64,000 nt of DNA, taken from assembly GCA_023846275.1 (NCBI GenBank), contig JAIUJO010000090.1, positions 998,081-1,062,080 of the forward strand, given 5' to 3'. Made by a program: the position numbers and the translations under genes. The notes below the pieces were generated by a model. The model did no database searches. It saw nothing but the letters and a program-made list of their open reading frames with translations, and was not told the origin of the DNA. This document shows, in pieces, positions 40,381-53,236 of this stretch. Source of the DNA: Vanilla planifolia. Lineage: Eukaryota > Streptophyta > Magnoliopsida > Asparagales > Orchidaceae. How positions within the stretch are numbered: the stretch's first letter is position 1; the number at the start of each line of letters is the position of its first letter.

Positions 40381-43300
40381 CTTTAAACGTTTAATTTTTT
40401 TATATTCTCCATCACTTCATTTTTATAGTCTAAAGACAATTTCCTAGACATTTTTCTTTTAGCAAATTTGATGTTTTCATTTGATCTCATTAATATCATA
40501 GAATATAACTTTCTCCTATGATTTATGTCTTCTCTTAAAGCTTTTGACTTTTACATGATCTTTTTATGTTGTAACTCTAAATGTACTCTTCTATGACCTT
40601 TACATCTCATTGTTTTAGTCTTATTACTTGGCTTCAACATTTTTATTTCTAATTTAATATATATTTTTTAATATTGAAATAATGGTTTATTAATATTTAT
40701 GCTTATTCTCTTTAATATTTTATAGTAATTTATAATGCGGCATGATCAAGTTGAAATAAATGTCATTGGACTCATCTTGATGAATGTTATCATTTCAAAA
40801 TACTCATTTTTATATTTTTTTGAGTTTATTATCCTTTGAGTTTCTTGCATCTTCATGAGACTTTTTTATTATTAAAATTAATAGAATTATTCCCAACAAG
40901 GTTTATCTAATGAAATATTCATTTTAATAATTTTTTTAATTTATTGTTTTCAAGGGATTCTTCACATTTCACTAGACATTCAGATTTATAAAAAATTTGA
41001 TGATTGAGGAAGTTATATTTGATCTCCTTAATATCTTAGACTGGATCATTCTTATAAAATTTACCTCTTTTCTTTAAATTAATTTTCTTTGATTTGATTG
41101 TATTAACATGTAGTTCAAAATATCCTTATATATGATGTCTACATTGCTTCGATTAAGTTCTATTTTATTTTTTCAATTTATCTAATCTAAAATTTAATAT
41201 ATTTCTTTGATATTTAGATAATATTATATTATTATTAATATTTACTTAATTTTATAATTTATAGTAATTCTAAACTAGGTGCAATTAAGATGAAAAAGAC
41301 GGCCTAAGGTTGATCACAACAAGCTCAATCTAAATAAATATTACTATTCATATTTTAAAAAATTTATTTTTATTATTTGTATATGAATTATAAGATATTT
41401 TGATTTGTATTTCATTTAATGATTGAGGATGTTATGCTAGATCTCCAAAGTATCTTGGAATATAATTTTCTTTTAAAATTTTCCTCCTTAATGTTTTTCT
41501 TTAATTTTTTCATATTATTATGAAATTATAATTCTATGCTAATATGACCCTTACAACACTTCGATCTTGTTAAACTACATAACTTAAATTTGTGTAATTT
41601 TAGTATTATTGTATATTCACTTATAGTAAAATTATGCTTCATCATTATTTATTTATATTTAATTTTGTAATTCTTAGTAATTTTAAATAAGGTTCAATTT
41701 AAACACAAAAAGGTTGTTTGACTCTTCTTGATATGCTTTATAGAAAAAATATTTTTTAAATGTTTTGAAATATTTTATTTTCTAAGGTTTTGACACACTT
41801 TATGTGACAATTTGATTCACAAAAAATTTTATAATTAATGGTGTTGCACTTGATATTCTTAGTGACATAAAATATGACTTTCTCGTAGAATTTATCTGAT
41901 TTCATTAAATTTTTTTATTTTTTTAGCAAACTCTAAATCTCTTGTCAAGTGACTTCTACATCAATGTTTTTTTGGTTACATTTATTATTGCTTCAATTTA
42001 TCTCTTTTGAGCTTTAATATATGTATCTGCTTAGTATTAATATGATAATTCATTTTTATTTTTATTTATGTACTTTTGTAATTATAAAAGATCAAAACAA
42101 GATTTGATTAAGCTCTATTTAATTAAATAATCTTTATTATACCTTTTAAAAAAATTTTATAACATTTTCATGCTCTTTACTAGTCATCTCAATTCATACC
42201 TAATTTAATAATCAAGGATGTTACATTTGCTCTCATTAATATCTTGTTATGCAACTTTTCCACACAATTTATCTCACTTCAACAGATACCTCTCTTTATT
42301 TTGGTAAGACTACTATGAAACCATAATTTTCAACACTTGTGGCTACATCATTATGATTTTGTTATATTAAAATTCTTTAAATTTTGGCATTTCATTTTTT
42401 ATATATATTTACCTTATATTAAAAAGTTAATTTATATTATTTTTGCATATTTGTTTTGATAGTTCACTATGATTCTGAGTGAGGTCTAATAAAGAAGAAA
42501 GAAATGTAGTTAGACTCCTCTTGATGAGCCCTATAAAGTTAAATATTTATTAATATACTATTAAACATTTATTATTAATAACATTTATGACATTTTAACA
42601 GAAAGTTTGAATTGAACATAATTTGACATTCAAGGGAATTTCACTTGATCTCCTTTGCATCTTAGCTAATAAAATTTTTGTATAATTTTTCAAATTTTTT
42701 CATATGTTTTCTTTAATTGGGTTACTTTACTATGTAACTCTAAGTCTATTCTCATGTGAACATTACATAACTTTCATTGAGTTGGATTATATTTCTATGA
42801 TCTATCTAATTTCTCATGGTCTATATATCTGCTTAAAATTTTAAAAATATAATATTATCATTTATGACTAGTTACTTTGGTAAATCACAGTATTTGCAAA
42901 CTGGGTTCGATTATGACGAAGTAAGTATCATTGGACTCATCAAAATAAGCTTTATGAAATTAAATTTTTAATTATATATATATATTTTAAATATGTTAGT
43001 TTTTAGTGTTTAGGCATACCTTAAGAGGCATTTTCACTTGTACATGATATTTCAATCGAGGATGTTTCACTGGTCTCCTTAGTACAATGGAGTGCAACTT
43101 TCCTAGACAATTTTTCAAATTTACCCCTACTTTTTTGGTTTGAATTTGTTATAATACTATGTAACTCTAAATATCATCTTATTTTACCTTTATATCATAT
43201 TGATTTGGATTTATAGTATTGTTTAAGTTATCTCATTTTTGCTTTCATATATATTTTCTAAACATTAAATGAACAATTTCTTTTGCACTTGTTTACTTTA

Positions 43301-46300
43301 GGAACTCTCAAAAATTTCAAACTAGGTTAGATAAAAAAAGAAATAAATGTCATTGGAGTTGTCTTATAATGCATTATGTAATTAAATCTTCATTTTTATA
43401 TTATGAAATATTTTATTTTAAAAAGTCTTCATATTTTATGAGTCATTTTGATTCATATTTAATTTGATTATCGAGTTTATTGTACTTGATTTTCTTAGTA
43501 TCTTGGAATGCAACTTCAACTTATAATTTATGTTGTTCTTTCGAATTATTTGTTTTGATTATATTACTGTGAAACCCAATTTCTTCTCACATGTCACATC
43601 TGTAAGTCTATTATTATGTCATATTACACTACTTCATTTATGTTGTTTTTGTTGTATTATGTATTTTGTAAATATATAAATAGTAATTAGTTATTATATG
43701 TTCTCTTATTCATGTGTAATTTATAGTAATTCATGATGTGGTAAAATCAATGTTAAATAAGTAGTGTTTGACTTGTCATAATGAGCTTTAATTAATAAAA
43801 TATTTTTTAATATTTCATAATCATTTTGTGTTTTTGTACACTTTGAAAAACATTTTGATTCTTGTTTGATTTGATAATCAAAGATGTTACACTCGAACTA
43901 CTTTGTATGTTAGAATATAAACTTTTTGTGTAATTTGCCATAAATTCAAATAATAGAATTTTTTTTCTCATATCACATTGATATCACTTTTACTTGGTAT
44001 TGTTAAATTATTTTAATGTCTTATTTTAGCTTCGCTTTATGTCTATTTAATATAAAAATAATAATTTAGTATTTTTTATTTTTTAATGAATTTGTGGTAA
44101 CCCCAAATGATCACAGATGGAGATGTAGTACACGTCTATAAACTCAACTCAATCAGTTCTATCCAATTAAAAGTTCTCATAAATAGTTTTTTTTTTCTTT
44201 AAAAGTTTCACTTTGATTTCACTATATTTTTAATTTAACTCTAAATCTGCTTTAATGCTACACTACAACACTTTCACTTATATCATATTCATGAAATTTA
44301 ACTTATTTTTTATTCAATATATATTTACCTATTATAAAAATAATAAAATTCTATTATTTATGTTTATTTATTTTGAAATTTACAATAATTCTAGGTAAGG
44401 TATGATCATCATGACAAGGAAGTCATTGGACTCATCTCGACAAACTCTATCCAACTAAAAATTAATTTTAATTATTTTAAATTTCCTATTTCTAATAATT
44501 TTTAAATAATTGACAAGATATTTTGATTCATACTTCATTTTTATGACCAAGGATATTATACTTGATCTCTTAAGTACCTTTGAATTTAGCTTTATTATCT
44601 AGTTTATCTTATTTCTTCACATTTTGCTCTTTGATTAGGTTAGCTTACTATTTAACTCTAAATCTCCTCTCCTACTACCTTTACATCACTTTAATTTTGC
44701 CATCTTATATTACTTCAATTTATCTTTTTTTCATATTTAATATATATGTACTTCATATTACAATTTTAATGTGTTATTTCTTATATTTATTTATTTCGAA
44801 ATTTTTGTTAAATCCAAAAGAGGCACAATCGAGACGAAACTATTATCATTCAATACATCTCTATGTACCATACAAAATAAATTTTTTAATTTGCATGCTT
44901 TTAAATATTAATATTTCGACTAGTTTTACATGATTTATGAGATATTTTTTGTTATACTTGATTTGATAATCAAGATCATTATAATTGATCTCCTTAATGT
45001 CTTGGAATATATCGTTCCTTTATAATTTACCAAATTTTGTAAAATATTTCACTTTGCTTTTATTATTTTAATTATGAAACTAATATTCTTCTCTTATGTG
45101 ATTTGTGCAAGTCTTTGATTTGGTTATATTATAGCACTTTAATTTATATCGTAACTACTTTAATACAAAATCTTTTAATATTCTAATAAATTTTTTTGTT
45201 ATTTATAAATATTTAATTTTATAATTTATAGTAAATATAAATATGCTTTGACTGAGATGAAATAAGTATTGTTGGACTATCCTTAAAGGGCTCTATCAAC
45301 TTAATTATTGACTTTTTAGTTTTTCTTCAAATATTTTTGCTTGTAGGATTTTTGCATATTTTATGAGAAATTTTGATTAAGAGAAGATTTGATGATGAAT
45401 GATGTTGTAGTGGATCTCTTTAGTATATTGGAATTCAAATGTTATGTATAATTTATTTCATATCGTTAGAGATTTTATTTTGATTTTTTTCATATTACTA
45501 TCAAACTCAATTTCTCCTTTAAGGCAACATTTGGATCTCTTTGATTTAGTTCTATTATATTGATTTGATTTATCTCATTTGGTTTAATATAAATTTGATT
45601 GATTTCAAAATAAAAATTTATTCTTATTTCTTAATTTTCTCATTAGACAAGTCCAATTGATGTTTATCCAATTACATATTCAATATGAGATTTTAAATAT
45701 AATATCATTTTTTTAACATGTCTTATGAGACATTTAAAAATGTAGATAATTTTAAGAACATTGATGTTCTAGTTGATCTCCTTAGTATCTTAGGAAATAA
45801 CTTTCCCATTCAATTTATCTAATGTTTTCAAAATTTTCAGTTTAATTTGCTAATACTACTATGTAAATCTAAAAAACTCTCATGTTAGCTTTACATCTCA
45901 TTTATTTAATTCTATTACATTCCCTTAATATTTCTCAATCAAACTTTAATGTATATTTGTTCAATGTTATAATAATAATGTATTACTTTTATGCCAATTT
46001 TTTTTAGGTATATAGTATTTCTAAATGAGATTTGATTGACAAGAAACACACATCTGGCTCTTCTAAGCGAGATGTATGTAATTCAATATTCTAACTTTTA
46101 ATTTTAGATATTGTATTTTTTTAATTTTTAGCATGTCTTATGAATAATTTTAAAACATACCTAAATTATTTATCGATAGTGTTATACTAGATATCCTTAT
46201 TATGTTAAAATGCTACTTTCTCTAGCAATTTATCACGTTTCCTCAAATGTTCTATTCTTAGTTTATTTTACTAGCATTTAACTCAACATTTCCTCTAGTG

Positions 46301-48418
46301 TGACATTTACATTATTTTGATATAGTTATTTTGTATTACATCAATTATCTAATTTTAGTTTTAATATTTATTTTGTTATAATTAAAAATAATATTTTTTA
46401 TTATTTGTGATTATTTATATTGGTAATTTATAGTAATTCGAAAAGAGGATCAATCATCTTAGTATCATGAATTGTAACTTTCTTATGCAATTTATTTCAT
46501 TTTCTTGAATTTTCTAGTTCATTTTGTAGTATTATTATGAAACTTTAATTTTCATCTCATGTGAGTATTACTTCTCTTCGATTTGTTCATATTCTTTGTT
46601 TTAGTTTATCAAATTTCAACATTAATATATGTTGTTAGTTATTAAAATAATAATTTATTAGTATTTATACTTATTTTTATTATTAATTAGTAGTAATTCC
46701 ATCGAGGTTAGATGGAGTGTAGTAAACATGAAGGGACTCATCTCAATAAGCTCGATCTAATAAAATATTTGTACTTTTAATTTTAGATATTTCATTTTCT
46801 AGTGTTTTTACAAGCCTTACAAGACATTCTTATTCATAGTTGACTTGATGATTAAGGATTTTACCTATAATAACCTTAGTATCTTAGAATACAAATTTCA
46901 TATATAATTCATCTACATTTTTAATTTTTTTTTTCATTTGATTTTGTTATGTTATTATAAAACTCCAACTCTATAGTTATATGACTTTTGCATCTTTTTT
47001 ATTTATTTTTATGAAATTTATTTAATTTATTTGATTTCAACTTCAATAAATATTTTCTTAGCATTCAAAAATTTCATTATTAATTATTCATTTTTTCATT
47101 AATATTTCATAGTAATTCTAAAGTGGCCCAACATAAATGAAAGATATGTCACTTGATTTGTCTTGACAGGCCATATTAAATTAAATAAATTTTTAATGTA
47201 TTTTAATATTTGATTTCATAACATTTCAGCTTTTTATATGAGACATTTTTCATTATACTTGACTTAACTATCGTTGACAATACGCACAACTTGTTCAGTA
47301 TCAGCGAATACAACCTACACAATTTATCTTGTTTATTCAAAAAATGTTCTTTGATTTTATTATATTTATATTTAATAGAAAATATCTTCTTAGGTCACCT
47401 TTGATTTAGTTTTTTACATTGTTTAAATTTATCACATTTTACCTTTAACATATTTTTATTTAAATGTAATATAATAATTAATTATTATTTTTTCTTATTT
47501 AATTTGGTAATTCACAATATTTTTAAACGTGGTCTGAACAACATAATATTAATGATGTTGGAGTCATCTCATCGAGCTCCTTACAAATAAATGTTTATTC
47601 AATATTTTTTATATTTAATTTTTTAATGTTTTGGAATGGTGTATGCCAATTGAAATTTGTACTATTTTAATGATTGAGAATGATAGCCTCACCCTTCTTA
47701 GTATTTTTGAATGCAATGTTTCTATATAATTTATCTCATTTGTTCAAATATTTCACTTTTATTCCTTCCTACTACTATGTGAATTCAAATGTTTTCAATA
47801 TTGCCCTATATATCACGTTGCTGTGTTTATATTATATTATTTCATATTACCTAATCCACACTTTTATATATATTTACTTAACATTAAAAAAATCACCTAT
47901 TGTTATTTTTTATTATTCACATTGAAAATTCATAATACATGAAAACTAAGTCTGGTGGACATGAAATAATTGCCATTAGATTTGTCTCCAAAAGGCCTAT
48001 CTAATTAAGCTTTTGTTGTTCTATTTTTAATATTTATTTTTAAGATTTGGTCATGCCTTATAAGGTTGATCAGTTTAAACTTGATTTGATGATCAACAAT
48101 GTGGCAACAAACCTACTTGGTATCTTAGAATCCAAGTATCACATGTAATTTATCTCATTTTCTCATAATATTTCACTTTGAGTTTGTTATAAACAATGTC
48201 ATTCTAATCGTTCATGTGAGTATAACATCATTTTTATTTTATTACATACATTAGTCCAATTTATGTCTTTTAAGATTTAATATATATTTATTAAATAATA
48301 AAATAACTATTAATAATTATTTATGCAAATTTTCTTTTGTAATTTGAAGAAATTTTCAATGAGATCTGACAAAGGCAAAAAAAATGTTGTTAGGTCCCCT
48401 TGTTGAGCTCTATTCAAT

Positions 48419-48420
48419 CC
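48419..48420. other. 112-bp deletion point in higher-order copy 1
   Basis: Copy 1 reads 'tattcaatc' directly joined to 'cataacgtcttgg', whereas copy 2 has 112 extra bases (63,823-63,934) between the same flanks. The extra bases form normal monomer sequence, so copy 1 lost them. The two ends share 'tc', a 2-bp microhomology. Confidence 0.9.
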
Positions 48421-48485
48421 ATAACGTCTTGGAGCTTAAATTTGGTATACAATTTATCTCACTTATTTAGATGTTTTGCTTTGAT

Positions 48486-51400
48486 TTAGTTGAATTCCTA
48501 TATATCATGAATCTCCTCTCATATGACTTTAACATCAATTGATTTGATGTTTTTATATTTCTTTAATTTATCTTACTCCATGTTTATCATATATCTACTT
48601 CTTACCTTGTTAGGTATTTTATTTCATACCTAAATGATAATAGATGAGGTGCCACTCAATCTCCTTAGTGCCTTAGAATTCAACTTTTCTACATAATACT
48701 CTTAATTTCTTAAATCTTTACGGTGATTAGGTTGTATTACTATGTTACTTTAATTATCATCTTACGTGGCCTCTACATGACTTTGATTTAGTCATATTAT
48801 AATGCCTCAATTTATGTCATTGCAAGTTAACATAGAATTATTTAATATGAAAATATTCATTCTTATTTCAACATATTTATTTTGGTAAATTGTAGCAATT
48901 ATAAATGAGGTTTGAATTAGACAGAATAAATATCCTTAAACTCATTTTGATGGGTAGAATCTAACTAAATTTTAATTTTTAAAGCTTTTAAATACTTTAT
49001 TTCCAAGGATTTTTGCAAGCATTATGAGAAATCTAGATTGGTATCTGATTTGAAGATCAAGGAAATTACACTTGATCTCTTTAATATCGTAGAATGCAAT
49101 TTTTATCTTTTTCATTAAATATTCTTTTAGATCTATTCAAATTAATATGTTTCTTTAATTTTCTTCTTTTGAGGCCTTTGTATCTATTTGACTTAGTTAT
49201 ATTATAATGCTTCAACTTATCTGACTTAAGTTATGATATATATATATATATATATAAGAAATATTAAAATGTTAATTTGTTCTTATTTTATTTTGTTTAT
49301 TTTGGTAATTTATAGTGACTCTAAATGAGATCTAATGGAGATAAAATAAATGTCATTGGACTCTTCATAATAAGCTTTATGCAAATATAAAACAATTTTC
49401 AAATTTTTAAATAATATTTTTATTTTGACACATTTTTTAGTTGATTTGATTTATACCTAATTTGATGATCAATGATGTTCTAGTGCTCCTATTTATTCTC
49501 ACTGAATGTAAATTTCATATTCAATTGATCAACTTTTTAAAAATTTTTCACTTTGATTTGGATATATTACCATGTAAATCTAAATCTTCTCTTGTTTTAC
49601 ATTTACATCACATTGACTTGATTATATTATAGTCATTTAATTGATCTCAAATAAACTTTAACATATATTTCTTCAACATAGTAATAATAATTTTATCATT
49701 ATTTATGATAATTGTTTTGGTGTTTCAAGTAATTCCCACGTGTTTTGAATGAGATGAAAAAACATTGCTTAATGAATCTCAATGAGATCTATCTAATTGA
49801 ATATTAAAATTTTAATTTGATGATGTATGATGTTATAGTAAATCTCCTTAACATCTTTCAATAAAACTTTCCATTATAATTTTTCTTATTTCCTTAAATT
49901 TCTAGTTTTTATTTTGTTTATTTACCATGTAACTCAAAACATTCTTTATTGTTATAATTACATCACTATGATTTAGTTATACTACATTAATCTAATTTAT
50001 TTTATTTCAATTTTAATATTTATTTTTTTATTATTAAAATAATAATTTGTTCTTATTTATGATTATTTAATTTTGTAATTAGCAATAATTCCAAGGTAGT
50101 ATTGTTTAAAATCAAATAAACATCAACAAAGTTATCTCTATAAGCTCTATTTAATTTAATATTTTCTTAAAATATATTAATATCTATGGCTTTTGCATAT
50201 TTTATAAAGCATTTTTGTTCATACCTAATTTTACATTCGAGCATGTTACACTTACCCAAAGAACAAATTTTTTTTCTTAATATAAAAATAATAGTTTATA
50301 ATTTTTATGCTTACATTCTTTTGTAGTTGATTGAAACTTCAAATCAAGTTTAGGAGATACAAAACTAAGGTAGTTGGAGGCATTTTGAAGAGAATTATCC
50401 TATTACATATTCATTTCTAAATTTTTTAGATATTATATTATGTAATATTCAACAAAGTTTATAAGGCATTTCAATTCATACATTATTTGATGATCAAAGA
50501 TATTTCACTAGATCTCCTTTAGTATCTTGCGATTGAACTTATTCATTTAGTTTATTTAGTTTCATTAAATGTTTTAGCTTAATTTTGTTACATTTCTATA
50601 AAAATTTAAATTCGCACACATGTGACCTTTATTTCAAATAAATTTTGTTACACTAACATCCCTAAATTTCTCTAATTTAAAGTTGGTAATTCATAGTAAC
50701 ATCAAATGATGTTTGATCGTAGTGAAACAAATATTGTTTGACTGTTCTTGATGCACTCTATACAAATTAAAATTCATATTTATAATTTTAGATATCCCAG
50801 TTTCCAAGGTAACGACATATTTTGATAATCAATTTGATTTGTACCTAAATGATCTCACGTATGACAAAATGTTATTTTGATTTGGTAATATCACATTACT
50901 TTAGTTTAGCACATTTTTCATTTTAATATTTATTTGCCAACTGTTAAAATAACAATTTATTATTTTGATTCATTACTTTGGTAATTCACAATAACTCCAA
51001 ATGTGGATCTATGAGGATGAAACAAATATTTTTAGACTAATCTCAAAAAGCTCTGACAAGTAAAATATTCTTTTAGAAGATATTGTGATTCATATCTAAT
51101 CTGATGTTCAAATATGATATAGTCAATGATGTTGGTATCTTGGAATAAAATTTTCTTATATAATTTATCTCTTTTTTCTATTGATTTTATTTTCTTTTTT
51201 ATATTAAAATGAAACATTAATTTTCATCTCATGTAACATTGCATCGCTTTGTTTTTTATATCACATTGCTTCTACATTATTTATCTTAATTTTAATATAT
51301 GTAATTTAATATTAAAATAATAATTTATTATTACTTATTCTTATTTAATTTCATAAATAGTACTACTTCTAATAGAGGTTTGATTGAGTAAAACAAACAA

Positions 51401-53225
51401 TGTTGGACTCGTCTCGATGAGCTCAATCCATTTAAATATTCTTCTTTATATTTTTAGATATTTTGATATGAAGGGTTTTAACATGTTTTAAGTGGCATTC
51501 TCATGCATAACTAATTTGACAATGAAAGATGTTTACTTCATATAAATGAATGCAATTTTCTCACATAATTTATCTCATTTCTTAAACTTTTTCAGTTCTA
51601 TTATTTAGTTTTACAGGGAAGTCTAATTCTTTGTAGTGTGACCTTTACATTACCTTATTTGGTTGTGTTACATTTCATGAATTTATAATATTAGAGATTT
51701 AATCAATATTTTCTTAACATTAAAATAATAATTTGTAATTATTTGTACTTGTTTAATGAGGAATAATCTAGGAGAAATAAGAATTATTAGACTTATCTTG
51801 ACAAGCTTGATTTAAAGAAATATTATTTTAAATTTTTTAATATTTTATTTATTAGTGTTTTTTACGTGTTTTATGAGATATTTTTGTTCTTATGAAACTT
51901 GACTTTTGAGGATATTGTTATTGATCTCATTGGTGAGATGTCATATGACTAACCCATATAATTTGTCTTATTTGTTAAAATATTTTGCTCTAATTTGGTT
52001 ATCATTTTATCACTCTAATTCTCCTATTCTGTGACCTTTACATCTCTTTCATTTAGTCATTTTAAGTTGGTTAAGCTTATCTCATTTTTTAATATTAAAA
52101 TAATAATTCATTATTACTTATGCTTATTTACTTTGGTACATCATAGAAATTCAAAACATTGTTTGATCATACAAAAGAAATTTCATTGGAATTATCTCAT
52201 CGAGCTCTATCCAAAAAATATTTATTTATCATTTTTAAATATTTTATTTTATTTTTAGCATACTTTATGAGTCATTTTGATTCACAAGTGATTTGAACAT
52301 GAACGATGTTATGCTAGATCACCATATTTTCTTAGAACGTGACTTTCCTATAGAAGTTCTCCTATTTATTCATATTATTAGCTTTGATTTGGTTTTATTA
52401 TTTTGCAACTCAAAATCTCCTTCTATGTGACATTTGTGTTGTTTTGATTTTGTTTTATTACATTTCTTCAATTTAAATCATTTAAAACTTTAATATATTT
52501 GTTACATTTTAAAATATTAGTTTATTTATGTTTTCTTATTGAAATTTATTTTTTGTAGCATTTAAAATAAGGCTTGATCGTGGCAAGACAGTCACCGTCG
52601 AACTTATGTCATCGATCATATTTTTCAAGGGTTTTTAATGATAAGTCATGCATACTTGTAACTTATATTATGATCGAGGATTACACAGAATCTTCTTAGT
52701 ATCTTTGAATGCAACATTTTTGTACAATTTTTCTCAATTTTTTTAAATGATTTGCTTTCATTTGGTTATAATACTTGATGCCTTATTTTTCTACCATTAT
52801 GACATTTACATTGTTTTAATTTACCAAGATTAAACTCCTTCAATTTATCTTATTTTAATTTTAAAACAAATTTATTTAATAGTTAAGCAGTAAACCTTTA
52901 TTATTTATCTCTAATTAGCTTTATTAATTCGCAATGACTCGAAGTAAGTTTCGATTTAGATAAAATAGGATTCATTAGACTCCTTTCCACCAGCTCTATT
53001 TGATTAAATATTTATTTTTATTTTTTCAAATATTTTATTTCCTATAGTTTTAGCATCATTACAAGATATTTAAATTCTTACTTTATTAAACCATCGAGGT
53101 TGTTGCACTCAATATTATAGGTATCTTGGCATGGTATTTTTCATTATACCATATGTCATTTATGCCTATTTACAATAATAATTCATAATAATTCAGTTTG
53201 AGATCTGATCTAGATAAAATAAGTG
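48486..53225 (+). repeat. Rest of the 15.4-kb higher-order unit, copy 1
   Basis: About 11 plus monomers that complete the first higher-order unit; their counterparts in copy 2 would lie beyond the right edge. A shortened monomer is seen near 48.60 kb, where 'catatatctacttct' jumps to 'taccttgttaggtatttt', and another near 50.85-50.88 kb. A well-kept dyad lies at 51,408-51,421 with the variant arm 'ctcgtc'. A (TA)n run is at 49,236-49,256. Short open frames at 51,032-51,217 (minus) and 52,031-52,258 (plus) are satellite. The block ends in 'gatctagataaaataagtg', immediately before the second unit starts out of monomer register. Confidence 0.88.
49236..49256. repeat. (AT)10 run
   Basis: An uninterrupted alternating AT run of 21 bases, the longest in the window. 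It occupies the 'ttaatatatattta' box of a monomer, so it reflects slippage at a pre-existing site. It is likely polymorphic. Confidence 0.95.
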
Positions 53226-53236
53226 TTATGTAACCC
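53216..53236. other. Tandem junction of the 15.4-kb higher-order units
   Basis: Here monomer register is broken: 'gatctagataaaataagtg' (dyad-side region) is followed directly by 'ttatgtaaccctaaatc', which belongs about 180 bp further on in a monomer. The same 'ttatgtaaccc' begins copy 1 at 37,807, preceded there by different sequence. Both flanks share 'agt' plus one variable base plus 'ttatg', a likely homology used at the breakpoint. This is the expected structure of a tandem duplication joint. Confidence 0.85.

Larger units (their letters stand above)
37807..48485 (+). repeat. 15.4-kb higher-order unit, copy 1 (part matched by copy 2)
   Basis: This stretch aligns end to end with 53,226-64,000 at an offset of about 15,419 bp at the left and 15,417 bp near 47.7 kb, in the same orientation. 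It holds about 26 monomers. By eye the copies range from identical over 60 bp (for example 39,541-39,600 and 40,561-40,620) to about 5% different (38,461-38,520), so perhaps 2-4% overall. Copy 1 lacks 112 bp found in copy 2 and shows many single-base changes of CG to TG or CA type. Internally it is ordinary satellite with no gene. Open frames such as 44,580-44,933 and 47,674-47,925 are repeat sequence; the latter recurs in copy 2 at 63,091. Confidence 0.95.

Noticed and set aside
44580-44933. The longest open frame (117 codons) as a gene
   Set aside because: Its translation is a biased run of I, L, Y, F and S from AT-rich satellite, it crosses monomer boxes, and the matching interval in copy 2 near 60 kb does not keep the whole frame. 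No domain is recognisable.
47674-47925. An open frame conserved at 63,091-63,366 as evidence for a gene
   Set aside because: The conservation is explained by the 15.4-kb duplication, which preserves all sequence equally; the two frames even end differently.
49236-49256. (AT)n run as an independent microsatellite or origin element
   Set aside because: It lies exactly in the monomer's 'ttaatatatattta' box and is explained by slippage there.
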